Source of the DNA: Embleya sp040629175
GTDB taxonomy: Bacteria; Actinomycetota; Actinomycetes; Streptomycetales; Streptomycetaceae
Assembly: GCF_040629175.1 (NCBI RefSeq)
Contig: NZ_JBEXUX010000007.1
Span: forward strand, 1 to 64,000
Direction of reading: 5' to 3'
Length of the DNA: 64,000 nt
In this document: positions 34,381 through 42,711 of the stretch, in pieces
How positions within the stretch are numbered: position 1 is the stretch's first letter
How the letters are laid out: each line of letters begins with the position of its first letter
Translations under genes and position numbers: made by a program
The notes under the pieces: model-generated
The model's input: the letters and a program-made list of their open reading frames with translations, nothing else
The model's database searches: none
Told to the model about the DNA's origin: nothing

Positions 34381-34812
34381 ATGTCGTCCCGCATCCCCAT
34401 CCCCCCGGTCGGGAAACCGTCCGCTTCCCTCACGGTTGACGTGGGCCCCTTCGTGAAGGAGTCCGGCGCGGTCGCCGATCGGCTTCGGCACCTGTCCGAG
34501 GCCCGGTTGAAGGCGCCGCTGACGGCTCGTCAGGAGACGGCGCCGAGCCGGGCCGGTGCGGCCCTCGCGTTGGCCCAGTGTCTGGCCGACCTGGCGGCCG
34601 CGGTCGAGGGCGAGCCGCTGCGCGAGGTACCGGACCTGGGCGTGTTCGTGGTGGGCGATCAGGTCGCGGTGACCTCCGGCGATCTCGCGTCGGCGCTGGC
34701 GCCGTTGGTCGAGGAACACGCGCTGATCCTGCAGGACGGCGAGCCGACGACGGCCGGTGACGTGGTGCGTCGGGCGCGGGAGATGGTGCGCGAGTTGTCG
34801 TCGGCGATCTGA
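34381..34812 (+). CDS. Conserved hypothetical protein
   Basis: The 143-residue acidic, mostly helical protein (GAALALAQCLADLAAAVEGE, DVVRRAREMVRELSSAI) has no signal peptide or recognised domain. TACGCT at 34369-34374 is 6 nt before the ATG and no ribosome site is present, so the transcript may be leaderless. Codon bias is strong, which supports a real gene. It converges with the next gene. Confidence 0.7.
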   Translation: MSSRIPIPPVGKPSASLTVDVGPFVKESGAVADRLRHLSEARLKAPLTARQETAPSRAGAALALAQCLADLAAAVEGEPLREVPDLGVFVVGDQVAVTSGDLASALAPLVEEHALILQDGEPTTAGDVVRRAREMVRELSSAI

Positions 34813-34865
34813 GCGACACGCGGTGCCGGGAGTCGTGCCGCTCGGCGGGGGATTGCCGACCCGCC

Positions 34866-35453
34866 CTAGGCCGGCGGGCGCACGTACAGGCGATCGGCCA
34901 GCGCGTACGTGGTGTCCTCGTCCAGGCCGAAGGTCAGTGTCCAGCCGCCGCCGACCTCGGAGGTGCCGAGCAGGCGCACCGGCCGGCCCAGGGACAACGC
35001 GACGTCGATCAGCGACGCGGCCTCCGGGTCGCCCGGCATCACCACCAGCGAGCTGCCGTCGGCGAAGTCGAGCACGTCCAGCCCGCCGCCGCCGGGTGAG
35101 CCCGTGCGCACACGCGTGATCGGGGTGCCGCCCGCGACCAGGCCGGTCAGGTAGCCGCCGGTGAGGTGGGTGGGCAGCAGCGGGGTCAGGTTCTCCGACG
35201 GGTGCGGACGTCGGCCGCCGTCGTGGTCGCCCGAGTCGCCCGGGTCCGGCAAGTCGTCGCGTCCGAGCCCGGGAACGGTCAGCGGTGGTCGTTCGGCGTC
35301 TCGGCTGCGGAAGAGATGATCGACGAACGCCTGGTCCCAGATCTCCGCGGTCGCACCGGCACGGCGTCGCCGGGACAGTCGGCGCACGACGGTGGTCACC
35401 GCGACGGCGCACGCGGCGGTGAGCAGGACGGGGACGATGTAAGCGTTCGGCAT
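34866..35453 (-). CDS. Hypothetical membrane-anchored protein
   Basis: The 195-residue product has one N-terminal membrane segment (AYIVPVLLTAACAVAVTTVV) followed by RRLSRRRR, giving a cytoplasmic C-terminal domain. That domain is beta-rich (GGTPITRVRTGSPGGGGLDV, ADGSSLVVMPGDPEAASLID). No named domain is recognised. It is a separate unit between a convergent gene and the thiolase terminator. Confidence 0.7.
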   Translation of the reverse strand: MPNAYIVPVLLTAACAVAVTTVVRRLSRRRRAGATAEIWDQAFVDHLFRSRDAERPPLTVPGLGRDDLPDPGDSGDHDGGRRPHPSENLTPLLPTHLTGGYLTGLVAGGTPITRVRTGSPGGGGLDVLDFADGSSLVVMPGDPEAASLIDVALSLGRPVRLLGTSEVGGGWTLTFGLDEDTTYALADRLYVRPPA

Positions 35454-35588
35454 GACGTGATCCGCAACCCTTGGCCAACCCGAGGAACAGCTTCCTTCAT
35501 CCAGGGTCGCGCCGTCGGCGGCCGGCCGCCAGAGCGTGACGTCCCGACCGGGCGGGACCTTGGGCCGACCCGTTCGAGTGAAGTGCGG

Positions 35589-35622
35589 CGAAGCCCGCCC
35601 GGGGATGTCCGGACGGGCTTCG
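35589..35622 (-). terminator. Terminator after the thiolase gene
   Basis: A hairpin with a 9-bp stem CGAAGCCCG/CGGGCTTCG, one mismatch and four more GC pairs lies just beyond the thiolase stop, between it and the membrane protein gene. Confidence 0.7.
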
Positions 35623-35663
35623 CGTGGCTTGGTCTCGTCTTGCCGGTGGTACCGCCGGTGCCG

Positions 35664-36884
35664 CTAGCTGAGGCGTTCGAGCACCATGGCCATGCCCATG
35701 CCGCCGCCGACGCACATGGTCTCCAGGCCCCACTGCTTGTCGTGCCACTGCAGCGAGTTGATCAGGGTGCTGGTGATCCGCGCGCCGGTCATGCCGAACG
35801 GGTGGCCGATCGCGATCGCGCCGCCGTTGACGTTGACCTTGTCCAGGTCGAAGCCCAGGTCGCGGTAGGAGGGGATGACCTGTGCCGCGAACGCCTCGTT
35901 GATCTCGACCAGGTCGATGTCGGCCGAGGTCAGGCCGGCTCGGGCCATCGCGATCCGGGACGCCTCGACCGGGCCGTAGCCCATGATCTCCGGCGACAGG
36001 CCGGACACGGCGGTGGAGACGATCCGGGCGAGCGGGGTCAGGCCCAGTTCGCGCGCCTTGGTGTCGGACATCACGATCACCGCGGCGGCGCCGTCGTTGA
36101 GCGGGCAGGCGTTGCCCGCGGTGACCGTGCCGTCCGGGCGGAAGACCGGCTTGAGGCCGGAGATGCCCTCCAGCGTGGTGCCCGCGCGCGGGCCGTCGTC
36201 CTTGCTCACCACGGTGCCGTCGGGGAGCGTGACCGGGGTGATGTCCTTCGCCCAGAAGCCGTCCGCGATCGCCTGCTCGGTGCGGTTCTGCGAGCGGACC
36301 GCGAACTCGTCCTGCTCGGTCCGGGAGATGCCCTTGTGCTGGGCCAGGTTCTCGGCGGTGAAGCCCATCCCGATGTAGACGTCCGGGAGCACGCCCTGCT
36401 CGCGCGGGTCGGACCAGGTCGAACCCTTCTCGACGGTCTCGACGGTGCGGGCCGCGGCGTCGGCGAAGAGCGGGTTCTTGGTGTCCGGGAGCGAGTCGCT
36501 GCTGCCCTTGCCCCGGGTGCTGGTGACCATTTCGACGCCGGCCGAGATGTAGGCGTCGCCCTCGCCCGCGCGGATCGCGTGCATCGCCATGCGGGTGGTC
36601 TGCAGCGACGACGAACAGTAGCGGGTGATGGTGGTTCCGGGCAGGTGGTCGTAGCCGAGCATGACCGCGACGTTGCGGCCCATGTTGAAGCCCTGCTCAC
36701 CACCGGGCAGGCCGCAGCCCAGCATCAGGTCGTCGATGTCCTTGGGGTCCAGCGCCGGGACCTTGTCCAGGGCGGCGCGGACCATGAGCGCGGTCAGGTC
36801 GTCCGACCGCAGGTCCTTCAGGGAACCCTTGAAGGCGCGACCGATCGGGGAGCGGGCGGTGGCGACGATGACTGCTTCGGGCAT
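35664..36884 (-). CDS. Acetyl-CoA C-acyltransferase (thiolase)
   Basis: The 406-residue thiolase joins or cleaves acyl-CoA and acetyl-CoA. The acyl-accepting Cys90 is in RYCSSSLQ. The second active-site loop has NEAFAAQ, and GHPFGMTGAR carries the catalytic His near 361. The C-terminal Cys391 is in ETMCVGGGMG. The overall sequence resembles FadA-type degradative thiolases more than PhaA, but substrate range is not certain. It starts at an ATG with GGAGT upstream. The unit is monocistronic with its own terminator. Confidence 0.94.
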   Translation of the reverse strand: MPEAVIVATARSPIGRAFKGSLKDLRSDDLTALMVRAALDKVPALDPKDIDDLMLGCGLPGGEQGFNMGRNVAVMLGYDHLPGTTITRYCSSSLQTTRMAMHAIRAGEGDAYISAGVEMVTSTRGKGSSDSLPDTKNPLFADAAARTVETVEKGSTWSDPREQGVLPDVYIGMGFTAENLAQHKGISRTEQDEFAVRSQNRTEQAIADGFWAKDITPVTLPDGTVVSKDDGPRAGTTLEGISGLKPVFRPDGTVTAGNACPLNDGAAAVIVMSDTKARELGLTPLARIVSTAVSGLSPEIMGYGPVEASRIAMARAGLTSADIDLVEINEAFAAQVIPSYRDLGFDLDKVNVNGGAIAIGHPFGMTGARITSTLINSLQWHDKQWGLETMCVGGGMGMAMVLERLS

Positions 36885-37040
36885 CGGGACTCCTTGTTGG
36901 TCTTTGCGGCCGTCGGTACGAGGACCCCGCAGGGACTCTCGTCGGTGCGGAAGCGCAACTGACGCTGAAGTTACTGCCTGGTAGTCGAAAGTGGGAGGGG
37001 TTGATCATGCGACCTGCCCCACGCCGTAACTGACGCCCAG

Positions 37041-38132
37041 TCAGATTTCTTCGGCCACATTACCCCGGGTGCCCTCGACCGGGGTTGGCGCAGTCCGCTC
37101 GATCTTCGAATCACCCTCGTCGGCGGCATCCGGGTCGGCGTCCGGATCCACCGTCGCGGGGGTGGGGATCTGCTGCCGGCGGCGGTGGCGCAGCAGTGCC
37201 CACCGCCCGCGCGGGCCGCGCTCGCGGCCGCCGACGTCGGTGCCGGTCACCTCGGTGCCGCCCTCGGCCGCGGCCTCGATCGCGGCCTGGGCGATCGGCA
37301 GCACGCCCTCGCCGCGGAAGCTGTCCGGGCTCACCTCGTCCAGCGGCCACAGGTCCAACGCGGCGCACACGGACGGCAACGAGGCCATCGCGGCGGTCGC
37401 GTATCCCTCGATCGAGGGATGGAAACGATCCGGGCCGAACATCGCCTTGGGCCGGGCCAGGAACTCGGGCCCCAGCAACGAGCCGAGCGAGACGGTACGA
37501 CCGCCCGCCTCGACCACGGCGATGGTCTGAGCGGCGGCCAGGTTGCGGCTCCACTGCCGGGCCAGGTAGCGCAGCGGTTGGGCGATCGGCTCGATCGTGC
37601 CCAGGTCGGGGCACGTGGCCACGACCACCTCGACGCCGGAGGCGATCAGCCGGCGGGTGGCCTGTTCGAGGTGGCGCACCGACTCGGCCGGGCGCATCCG
37701 GTGGGTGACGTCGTTCGCGCCGATCATGATCATGACCACGTCGAGTTCGTGCCGCAGCGCGAGGGTGACCTGACGTTCCAGGTCCGAGGACTGGGCGCCG
37801 GAGAGCGCGACGTTGACCAGTCGTACCGGCACCTCGGCGACGGCGGCCAGGCCGGAGGCGAGCAACGCGCCGGGGGTCTGCATCGGGTCCTCGACACCGA
37901 GGCCGGCGGCGGTGGAGTCGCCGATCACCGCGAACGTGATCGGCTCGCCCGGCAGGTCGCCGTACATGCCGTCGGCGGTCGGCGGTTCGCCGTCGGGCTC
38001 GCCCACCGTGCGGCGGGCCATCCTCGCCTCGGTGTACAACACCGCGAACATCGCCCCGGTCAGCACTCCCACGCCACCGCCACCGAAGGCCGCGGCGGCC
38101 GCCACCCGACGGGCCATCCGAGTGCGCATCAT
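37041..38132 (-). CDS. SGNH/GDSL hydrolase, membrane-anchored
   Basis: The 363-residue protein has an N-terminal membrane segment (about residues 10-34) and a SGNH hydrolase domain. Block I is VIGDSTAAG with nucleophile Ser73. Gly appears in LSGAQSSD, Asn140 in MIGANDV, and DRFHPS carries the catalytic Asp and His. The C-terminal 90 residues are charged and disordered. This family acts as esterase or lipase at the cell surface. It is divergent from the cystathionine beta-synthase gene, an arrangement conserved in streptomycetes. Confidence 0.92.
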   Translation of the reverse strand: MMRTRMARRVAAAAAFGGGGVGVLTGAMFAVLYTEARMARRTVGEPDGEPPTADGMYGDLPGEPITFAVIGDSTAAGLGVEDPMQTPGALLASGLAAVAEVPVRLVNVALSGAQSSDLERQVTLALRHELDVVMIMIGANDVTHRMRPAESVRHLEQATRRLIASGVEVVVATCPDLGTIEPIAQPLRYLARQWSRNLAAAQTIAVVEAGGRTVSLGSLLGPEFLARPKAMFGPDRFHPSIEGYATAAMASLPSVCAALDLWPLDEVSPDSFRGEGVLPIAQAAIEAAAEGGTEVTGTDVGGRERGPRGRWALLRHRRRQQIPTPATVDPDADPDAADEGDSKIERTAPTPVEGTRGNVAEEI

Positions 38133-38382
38133 CGCCGGGTACCGCGGCCGGCCGTCGTGTACAAGACCTCGGGCTCCTCCCCGTCGCGAACTCCACGCCG
38201 ACCCTAACCGACCGTCAGGTTCGTCGGCGGCCGGCGAGGCGCGGTGCGGCGTGCGGCGAGGGTGCGGCTCCCGGCCGTGATGCCCGGTCCGGCGCGAAAG
38301 CGCCGACTAGGCTGGGACAAGCGCAATGTGAGGATTTTGGGCCATCCGGCCCCGGCTGATGCGCACTCATGGCGGAGGTTCC

Positions 38383-39759
38383 GTGCGGTACCACGAATCC
38401 ATGCTCGACCTGATCGGGGACACCCCCCTCGTCAAGCTCAACTCCGTCACCTCGGGGTTGTCGGCGACGGTGCTGGCGAAGGTCGAGTACTTCAACCCGG
38501 GCGGCTCGGTCAAGGACCGGATCGCCGTGCGGATGATCGACGCGGCGGAACAGTCGGGCGCGTTGCGTCCGGGCGGCACGATCGTCGAGCCCACCTCCGG
38601 CAACACCGGAGTCGGGCTGGCGATGGTGGCGCAGCGTCGCGGCTACAAGTGTGTGTTCGTCTGCCCGGACAAGGTCAGCATGGACAAGATCAACGTCATG
38701 CGGGCCTACGGCGCCGAGGTGGTGGTCTGCCCGACCGCGGTGGACCCCGAGCACCCCGACTCCTACTACAACGTCTCGGACCGACTGGTGCGCGAGACGC
38801 CCGGCGCGTGGAAGCCCGACCAGTACTCCAACCCGGAGAACCCGCAGTCGCACTACCTCTCCACGGGGCCCGAGTTGTGGGAGCAGACCGACGGTCGGAT
38901 CACCTGCTTCGTGGCCGGCGTCGGCACCGGCGGCACCATCTCCGGGACCGGGCGTTTCCTCAAGGAGGTCTCGAACGGCGGCGTGCGCGTGGTCGGCGCC
39001 GACCCGGAGGGCTCGGTGTACTCCGGCGGCAGCGGCCGGCCGTACCTGGTCGAGGGGGTCGGCGAGGACTTCTGGCCGACCGCGTACGACAGCGCCGTGC
39101 CGGACGAGATCATCGCGGTGTCCGACCGCGACTCGTTCCTGATGACGCGCCGACTCGCCCGCGAGGAGGGCCTGTTGGTCGGCGGCTCGTGCGGGATGGC
39201 GGTGGTCGCGGCGCTGCGTGCGGCCGAGCGGCTCGGGCCGGACGACGTGGTCGTGGTGCTGCTGCCGGACTCCGGCCGGGGCTACCTCAGCAAGATCTTC
39301 AACGACGAGTGGATGGCCGACTACGGCTTCCTGGACGCGGACCCGAACGTGGCCACCGTGGCCGACATCCTGGCCCGCAAGCAGGGCGACCTGCCCGCGC
39401 TGGTGCACGTGCACCCGGAGGAGAGCGTCGGCGACTCGATCGCGATCCTGCGCGAGTTCGGGGTCAGCCAGATGCCGGTGGTCAAGCCCGGCGCGGGGCA
39501 CCCGGACGTGATGGCCGCCGAGGTGGTCGGCTCGATCGCCGAGCGCGACCTGCTGGACGCGCTGGTGTCCGGCCAGGCGTCGGCGGGCGACCCGTTGGAG
39601 AAGTTCATGTCCGCGCCGCTGCCGGTGGTCGGCTCGGGCGAGCCGATCGCCCGGCTCGCGCGGGTGCTGGAGCAGGCCGACGCGGCGTTGGTCCTGGTGC
39701 ACGGCAAGCCGCAGGGTGTGGTCACCCGGCAGGACCTGCTGGGTCACCTGGCGGGCTGA
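38383..39759 (+). CDS. cbs: Cystathionine beta-synthase
   Basis: The 458-residue PLP enzyme condenses homocysteine and serine in reverse transsulfuration. The PLP Lys44 is in NPGGSVKDR, the substrate loop is EPTSGNTGVGLAMVA and the PLP-phosphate loop is GVGTGGTISGTG. Two C-terminal CBS motifs (from about residue 335) suggest regulation, as in other full-length CBS enzymes, although SAM activation is not proven here. The N-terminal heme domain of animal CBS is absent. The GTG at 38383 is preferred over the ATG at 38359 because GGAGG precedes it. A TAGGCT box near 38309 is a likely promoter element. Confidence 0.95.
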   Translation: MRYHESMLDLIGDTPLVKLNSVTSGLSATVLAKVEYFNPGGSVKDRIAVRMIDAAEQSGALRPGGTIVEPTSGNTGVGLAMVAQRRGYKCVFVCPDKVSMDKINVMRAYGAEVVVCPTAVDPEHPDSYYNVSDRLVRETPGAWKPDQYSNPENPQSHYLSTGPELWEQTDGRITCFVAGVGTGGTISGTGRFLKEVSNGGVRVVGADPEGSVYSGGSGRPYLVEGVGEDFWPTAYDSAVPDEIIAVSDRDSFLMTRRLAREEGLLVGGSCGMAVVAALRAAERLGPDDVVVVLLPDSGRGYLSKIFNDEWMADYGFLDADPNVATVADILARKQGDLPALVHVHPEESVGDSIAILREFGVSQMPVVKPGAGHPDVMAAEVVGSIAERDLLDALVSGQASAGDPLEKFMSAPLPVVGSGEPIARLARVLEQADAALVLVHGKPQGVVTRQDLLGHLAG

Positions 39760-39915
39760 GTCGGGCGTGTTTCGCCACCGGGGCGGCGACGTCACCGGAT
39801 CGGTTCGTTCCGGACACGCCCACGTAGTCGATGCGTAACACCGCCTCGACACCGTGGGGGTTCGGCGGGGACGGACCGCGAGGGGACCGCTCCGGTGGCG
39901 AGAGGCGGTAGGGAC

Positions 39916-40479
39916 ATGACGGCGATTGCGATGCGGGGCCGGGCCCGGCTCACCGTGGTGAACGCGACCGGCGCGGGCGAGTGGCCGTCGCACGTACGGG
40001 TACGGGTCGCCCGCGCCCAAGACGCCGCGCGGGTGCGCGCGATGCACGAGCGGTGCTCGCCGGAGACCCGCCGATTGCGCTACTTCACCTCGGCGCCGCG
40101 GCTGCCGGAAAGCGCGCTGAACCGGTTGCTGGTGCCCGAACACGGGGTGAGCCTGGTGGCGGTCGCGCCCGACGGCGCGATCGGGGCGCTGGCCACCCTC
40201 TTCCACCCGGCGGCCGAGCCGGTCGCCGAGGTGGCGCTGTTGGTCGAGGACGGATGGCAGCGGCACGGGCTCGGGACCACGCTGCTGCGCTCGCTGGTCG
40301 AGCACGCGGCCGTGCGCGGGGTGAGCGACCTGCGGGCGCACGTGTTGCCGTGGAACCGGCGGATGCTCGCCCTGTTCGACCGGGCCGGGCTGGTCAGTCG
40401 GCGCGGGTACGAGGACGGCGTGGTGCTGGTGCGGGCCGAGGTGCCGGCGGGGGTGCTCACGCCGGGGCGCTGCGCCTGA
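39916..40479 (+). CDS. GNAT family acetyltransferase
   Basis: The 187-residue protein contains a single GNAT domain. The sequence RVRVARAQDAARVRAMHERC opens it, VALLVEDGWQRHGLGTTLLR is the acetyl-CoA motif, and LRAHVLPWNRRMLALFDRAG closes it. The pattern resembles the GNAT domain found in acyl-CoA synthetase-like protein acetyltransferases (Pat), but the synthetase part is missing. A start at GTG 39895 is also possible. No operon partner is evident. Confidence 0.85.
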   Translation: MTAIAMRGRARLTVVNATGAGEWPSHVRVRVARAQDAARVRAMHERCSPETRRLRYFTSAPRLPESALNRLLVPEHGVSLVAVAPDGAIGALATLFHPAAEPVAEVALLVEDGWQRHGLGTTLLRSLVEHAAVRGVSDLRAHVLPWNRRMLALFDRAGLVSRRGYEDGVVLVRAEVPAGVLTPGRCA

Positions 40480-40511
40480 TCTGCGGGTGGGCGCGGCTAC
40501 AAGGGTGGAGT

Positions 40512-40538
40512 TTGCCTCAGAGGCAAGTTAATTGCCTC
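40512..40538. promoter_or_regulatory. Palindromic operator upstream of the XRE-cupin gene
   Basis: TTGCCTCAGAGGCAA at 40512-40526 is a perfect 15-nt palindrome. A third half-site, TTGCCTC, follows at 40532-40538. It lies 30-56 nt before the regulator ATG, where a self-repressing XRE protein would be expected to bind. Confidence 0.65.
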
Positions 40539-40567
40539 TCTGGTCAACGCCTGCCTAACCTCGAAGC

Positions 40568-41197
40568 ATGGTCGCTTCACCAAGCTACGACACCGACGAG
40601 CCGGAATCGACATCCGCCGAGACGGTACCGACCGGACTCGGCGATCGATTGCGCGCGGCTCGTCGAGCCAACGGGTTCAAGCTCGACGAGGCCGCGCGAC
40701 TGACCAAGCTCTCCGTCGCCTATCTCTCCCGGCTCGAACACGAGCGCCGGCAGCCGTCGTTGCCCGCGCTGTTGACCCTGGCCCGGGCCTACAACACCAC
40801 CGTCTCCGAACTGCTCGGCGAGGACAGTGCCTCGGCCGAGCCGGTGGTCCGGGCGCGCGCCGCCGAGCCGGTCGAGGCGCACGGCTGGACCTACTGGCGC
40901 GTGGGCAGTCCGCGCCGCGGCATGCAGGCGCTGCGGGTGCGGGTGCCGGCGGGCCGGGCGGACGGGCCGGGGCGGGTGCATCCGGGCGAGGAATGGCTGT
41001 ACGTGCTGACCGGTCAGCTCCGGTTGACCCTGGACGGGGCCACGCATCTGCTCGCGCCCGGCGACGTGGCGCACTTCGACTCGGGCCTGGCGCATCGGAT
41101 GGAATCCGCCGACGCGTACCTGCCGGTCGAGTTTCTGATGGTGCACGCGGCGCCCGCGTTGGTCGCGTTCTCGCCGTGCCTCCCTACGCATGTCTGA
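40568..41197 (+). CDS. XRE-family regulator with C-terminal cupin domain
   Basis: The 209-residue protein has an N-terminal Cro/C1 helix-turn-helix (LRAARRANGFKLDEAARLTK, then SVAYLSRLEHERRQPSLPAL). A linker leads to a cupin barrel with GRVHPGEEWLYVLTGQLRLT and LAPGDVAHFDSGLAHRMES. The cupin metal-ligand His/Glu pattern (HxGEE...H) is largely kept, so it may bind a small ligand or metal. This architecture is common in bacteria, where cupins sense polyamines, sugars or amino acids. It overlaps nothing, and a small membrane-protein gene follows 15 bp later. Confidence 0.92.
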   Translation: MVASPSYDTDEPESTSAETVPTGLGDRLRAARRANGFKLDEAARLTKLSVAYLSRLEHERRQPSLPALLTLARAYNTTVSELLGEDSASAEPVVRARAAEPVEAHGWTYWRVGSPRRGMQALRVRVPAGRADGPGRVHPGEEWLYVLTGQLRLTLDGATHLLAPGDVAHFDSGLAHRMESADAYLPVEFLMVHAAPALVAFSPCLPTHV

Positions 41198-41212
41198 AGA
41201 GGAGTCGTCGTG

Positions 41213-41332
41213 ATGGAGAGCGAGAAGAGCCGGGCGACCGGGATGTGGATCCGGATCGCGATCTACATCCTCGGATTCTCGGTCGTGTTCGGGGCGCTGA
41301 TGTTCACCGCGGTGACCTACGGCCACCGCTGA
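41213..41332 (+). CDS. 39-residue single-span membrane protein (DUF6126-like)
   Basis: This short gene encodes a charged N-terminus (MESEKSRATG) and one membrane span, MWIRIAIYILGFSVVFGALM, then a short tail ending YGHR. AGAGGAG at 41198-41204 supports the start; a GTG codon directly upstream is the alternative. Similar tiny membrane proteins sit directly after XRE-cupin regulators in many streptomycetes (annotated DUF6126, from memory). The pairing suggests a joint role, but no function is known. Confidence 0.75.
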   Translation: MESEKSRATGMWIRIAIYILGFSVVFGALMFTAVTYGHR

Positions 41333-41387
41333 GTGCGCGGCGCGTCAGCGCGCCGGCGGTCGGGCGCGGGCCCGTAGGCTCGCGCTC

Positions 41388-41708
41388 ATGGAAAACGCGA
41401 CTTCCACCGACTCCACGACCCGCTACATCCGGCTCAACCTCGAAATCGTGCTGGAGGTCACCGACGCCGACGCGCTGCGGGCCGCTGCGCTGGACAGCGT
41501 CAAGGCGGACGAGGAGCTGTCACCGGGCGACCGGGCCGACGCGACCGCCGCGATCGAGAGCGACCTGGCCGAGTCGGTCTCGTACCTGATCGACCCGTTC
41601 AGCCTCGTCGAGGACATCGCCGGCACCGAGCTGAGCGAGGCCGGCTGGCAGTCCGAGGGGGCCGAGTACCTGCCCGAGGACGACGACGAGGACGCCGAGG
41701 ACGCCTGA
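41388..41708 (+). CDS. Conserved acidic hypothetical protein
   Basis: The 106-residue cytoplasmic protein has RYIRLNLEIVLEVTDADALR, a regular helix-strand pattern, and a very acidic C-terminus (EDDDEDAEDA). No domain is recognised. TAGGCT at 41375-41380 is 7 nt before the ATG with no ribosome site, which suggests a leaderless mRNA. A terminator hairpin follows. Confidence 0.75.
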   Translation: MENATSTDSTTRYIRLNLEIVLEVTDADALRAAALDSVKADEELSPGDRADATAAIESDLAESVSYLIDPFSLVEDIAGTELSEAGWQSEGAEYLPEDDDEDAEDA

Positions 41709-41787
41709 CGTCCCGACGGTTCGTGTCCGGGGTGAGGACCGGGCGCGGCCCCGACCTGTGCAGACCCGTACGCATTTTCGTTCCGCA

Positions 41788-41817
41788 CGCCCCGCGAAGC
41801 CTCGGCTTTGCGGGGCG
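41788..41817 (+). terminator. Terminator hairpin before the chaplin gene
   Basis: A 14-bp inverted repeat (CGCCCCGCGAAGCC at 41788-41801, complement with one G-T pair at 41804-41817) lies downstream of the acidic protein gene. Confidence 0.7.
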
Positions 41818-42005
41818 TCGATCGTTGGCGGTGGGGGTTCGCTCGGGGAGTGCGGGGGCGCCCGGCGCCGGCGTACGGCGCAGGCGCCTGTCCCCGCAGG
41901 GGTGAACCATGGGCCAACCGGGCGGTCGGGCGTTGCTCGGTGGCGGGGGGCTTCGTTGTCCCACGTGCCGCATCCGTTCGTGCGGCACTGTGACATGGAG
42001 GAAGA

Positions 42006-42248
42006 ATGAACACGGTCAAGAAGGCGGCCTTCATCACCGCCGCAGCCGGTGGCATCCTCGCCGCGGGCATGGGTGCTGCCAACGCGAGCTCCGACGCGGA
42101 CGGTGCGGCCGTCGGGTCGCCGGGTGTCGTCTCCGGGAACAACATCCAGGTGCCGGTGCACGTCCCGCTGAACCTGTGTGGCAACAGCGTCAACATCGTT
42201 GGCCTGGTGAACCCGGCGTTCGGGAACGTTTGCCTCAACCAAGGCTGA
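42006..42248 (+). CDS. Short chaplin (aerial hyphae surface protein)
   Basis: The 80-residue secreted protein has a signal peptide (KKAAFITAAAGGILAAGMGA, cleaved near ANA). One chaplin domain follows, with GSPGVVSGNNIQVPVHVPLN and CGNSVNIVGLVNPAFGNVC. The two Cys residues form the typical disulfide. Chaplins assemble into amyloid fibrils that let hyphae grow into air and coat spores. The protein is of the short type (ChpD-H), with no sorting signal. GGAGGAAG lies just upstream. It is an independent morphological clue for the organism, together with bldA. Confidence 0.95.
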   Translation: MNTVKKAAFITAAAGGILAAGMGAANASSDADGAAVGSPGVVSGNNIQVPVHVPLNLCGNSVNIVGLVNPAFGNVCLNQG

Positions 42249-42320
42249 GGTTGCACGTGTGGGGCGCTGTGCCGGGTGGCCGGTGCGGCGCCCTTTGGCG
42301 TTCTCGGGTTGTGTATTCGG

Positions 42321-42690
42321 GCCTCATGCGCCGGCCGGGCTGGGTTCGCCTCAAACGCCGGCGAGGCTGTTTCGCCTCAAGCGCCGGCCGGGCTGGTTCG
42401 CCTCAAACGCCGGCGGGGCTGGGTGGCCTCAAGCGCCGGCGGGGCTGGGTGGCCTCAAGCGCCGGCGGGGCTGGGTGGCCTCATGCGCCGGCCGGGCTGG
42501 GTTCGCCTCAAACGCCGGCGAGGCTGGTTCGCCTCAAGCGCCGGCGGGGCTGAGTGGCCTCAAGCGCCGGCGGGGCTGTTTCGCCTCAAGCGCCGGCGGG
42601 GCTGGGTGGCCTCAAGCGCCGGCCGGGCTGAGGGGGGCCTCGTGTGTCGGGCCGGGTGGGTTCGCCTCGGGCGCCGGCCGGGCCGGGTGG
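42321..42690. repeat. 26-bp tandem repeat array, about 14 units
   Basis: Units start at 42321, 42348, 42374, 42400, 42426, 42452, 42478, 42505, 42531, 42557, 42583, 42609, about 42637 and about 42664. The consensus begins GCCTCAAGCGCCGGCGGGG and ends CTGGGTG. Spacing is 26 bp with occasional 27-28 bp. Each unit has a GCCGGC centre. The last two units are degenerate. The array lies between the convergent chaplin and SDR genes. Confidence 0.9.
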
Positions 42691-42711
42691 GCCTGGCCGG
42701 CGGTGAGGGGG

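Noticed and set aside
42321..42690. Possible CRISPR array
   Set aside because: Units are directly contiguous with a 26-bp period, have no variable spacers, and no cas gene is present in the window.
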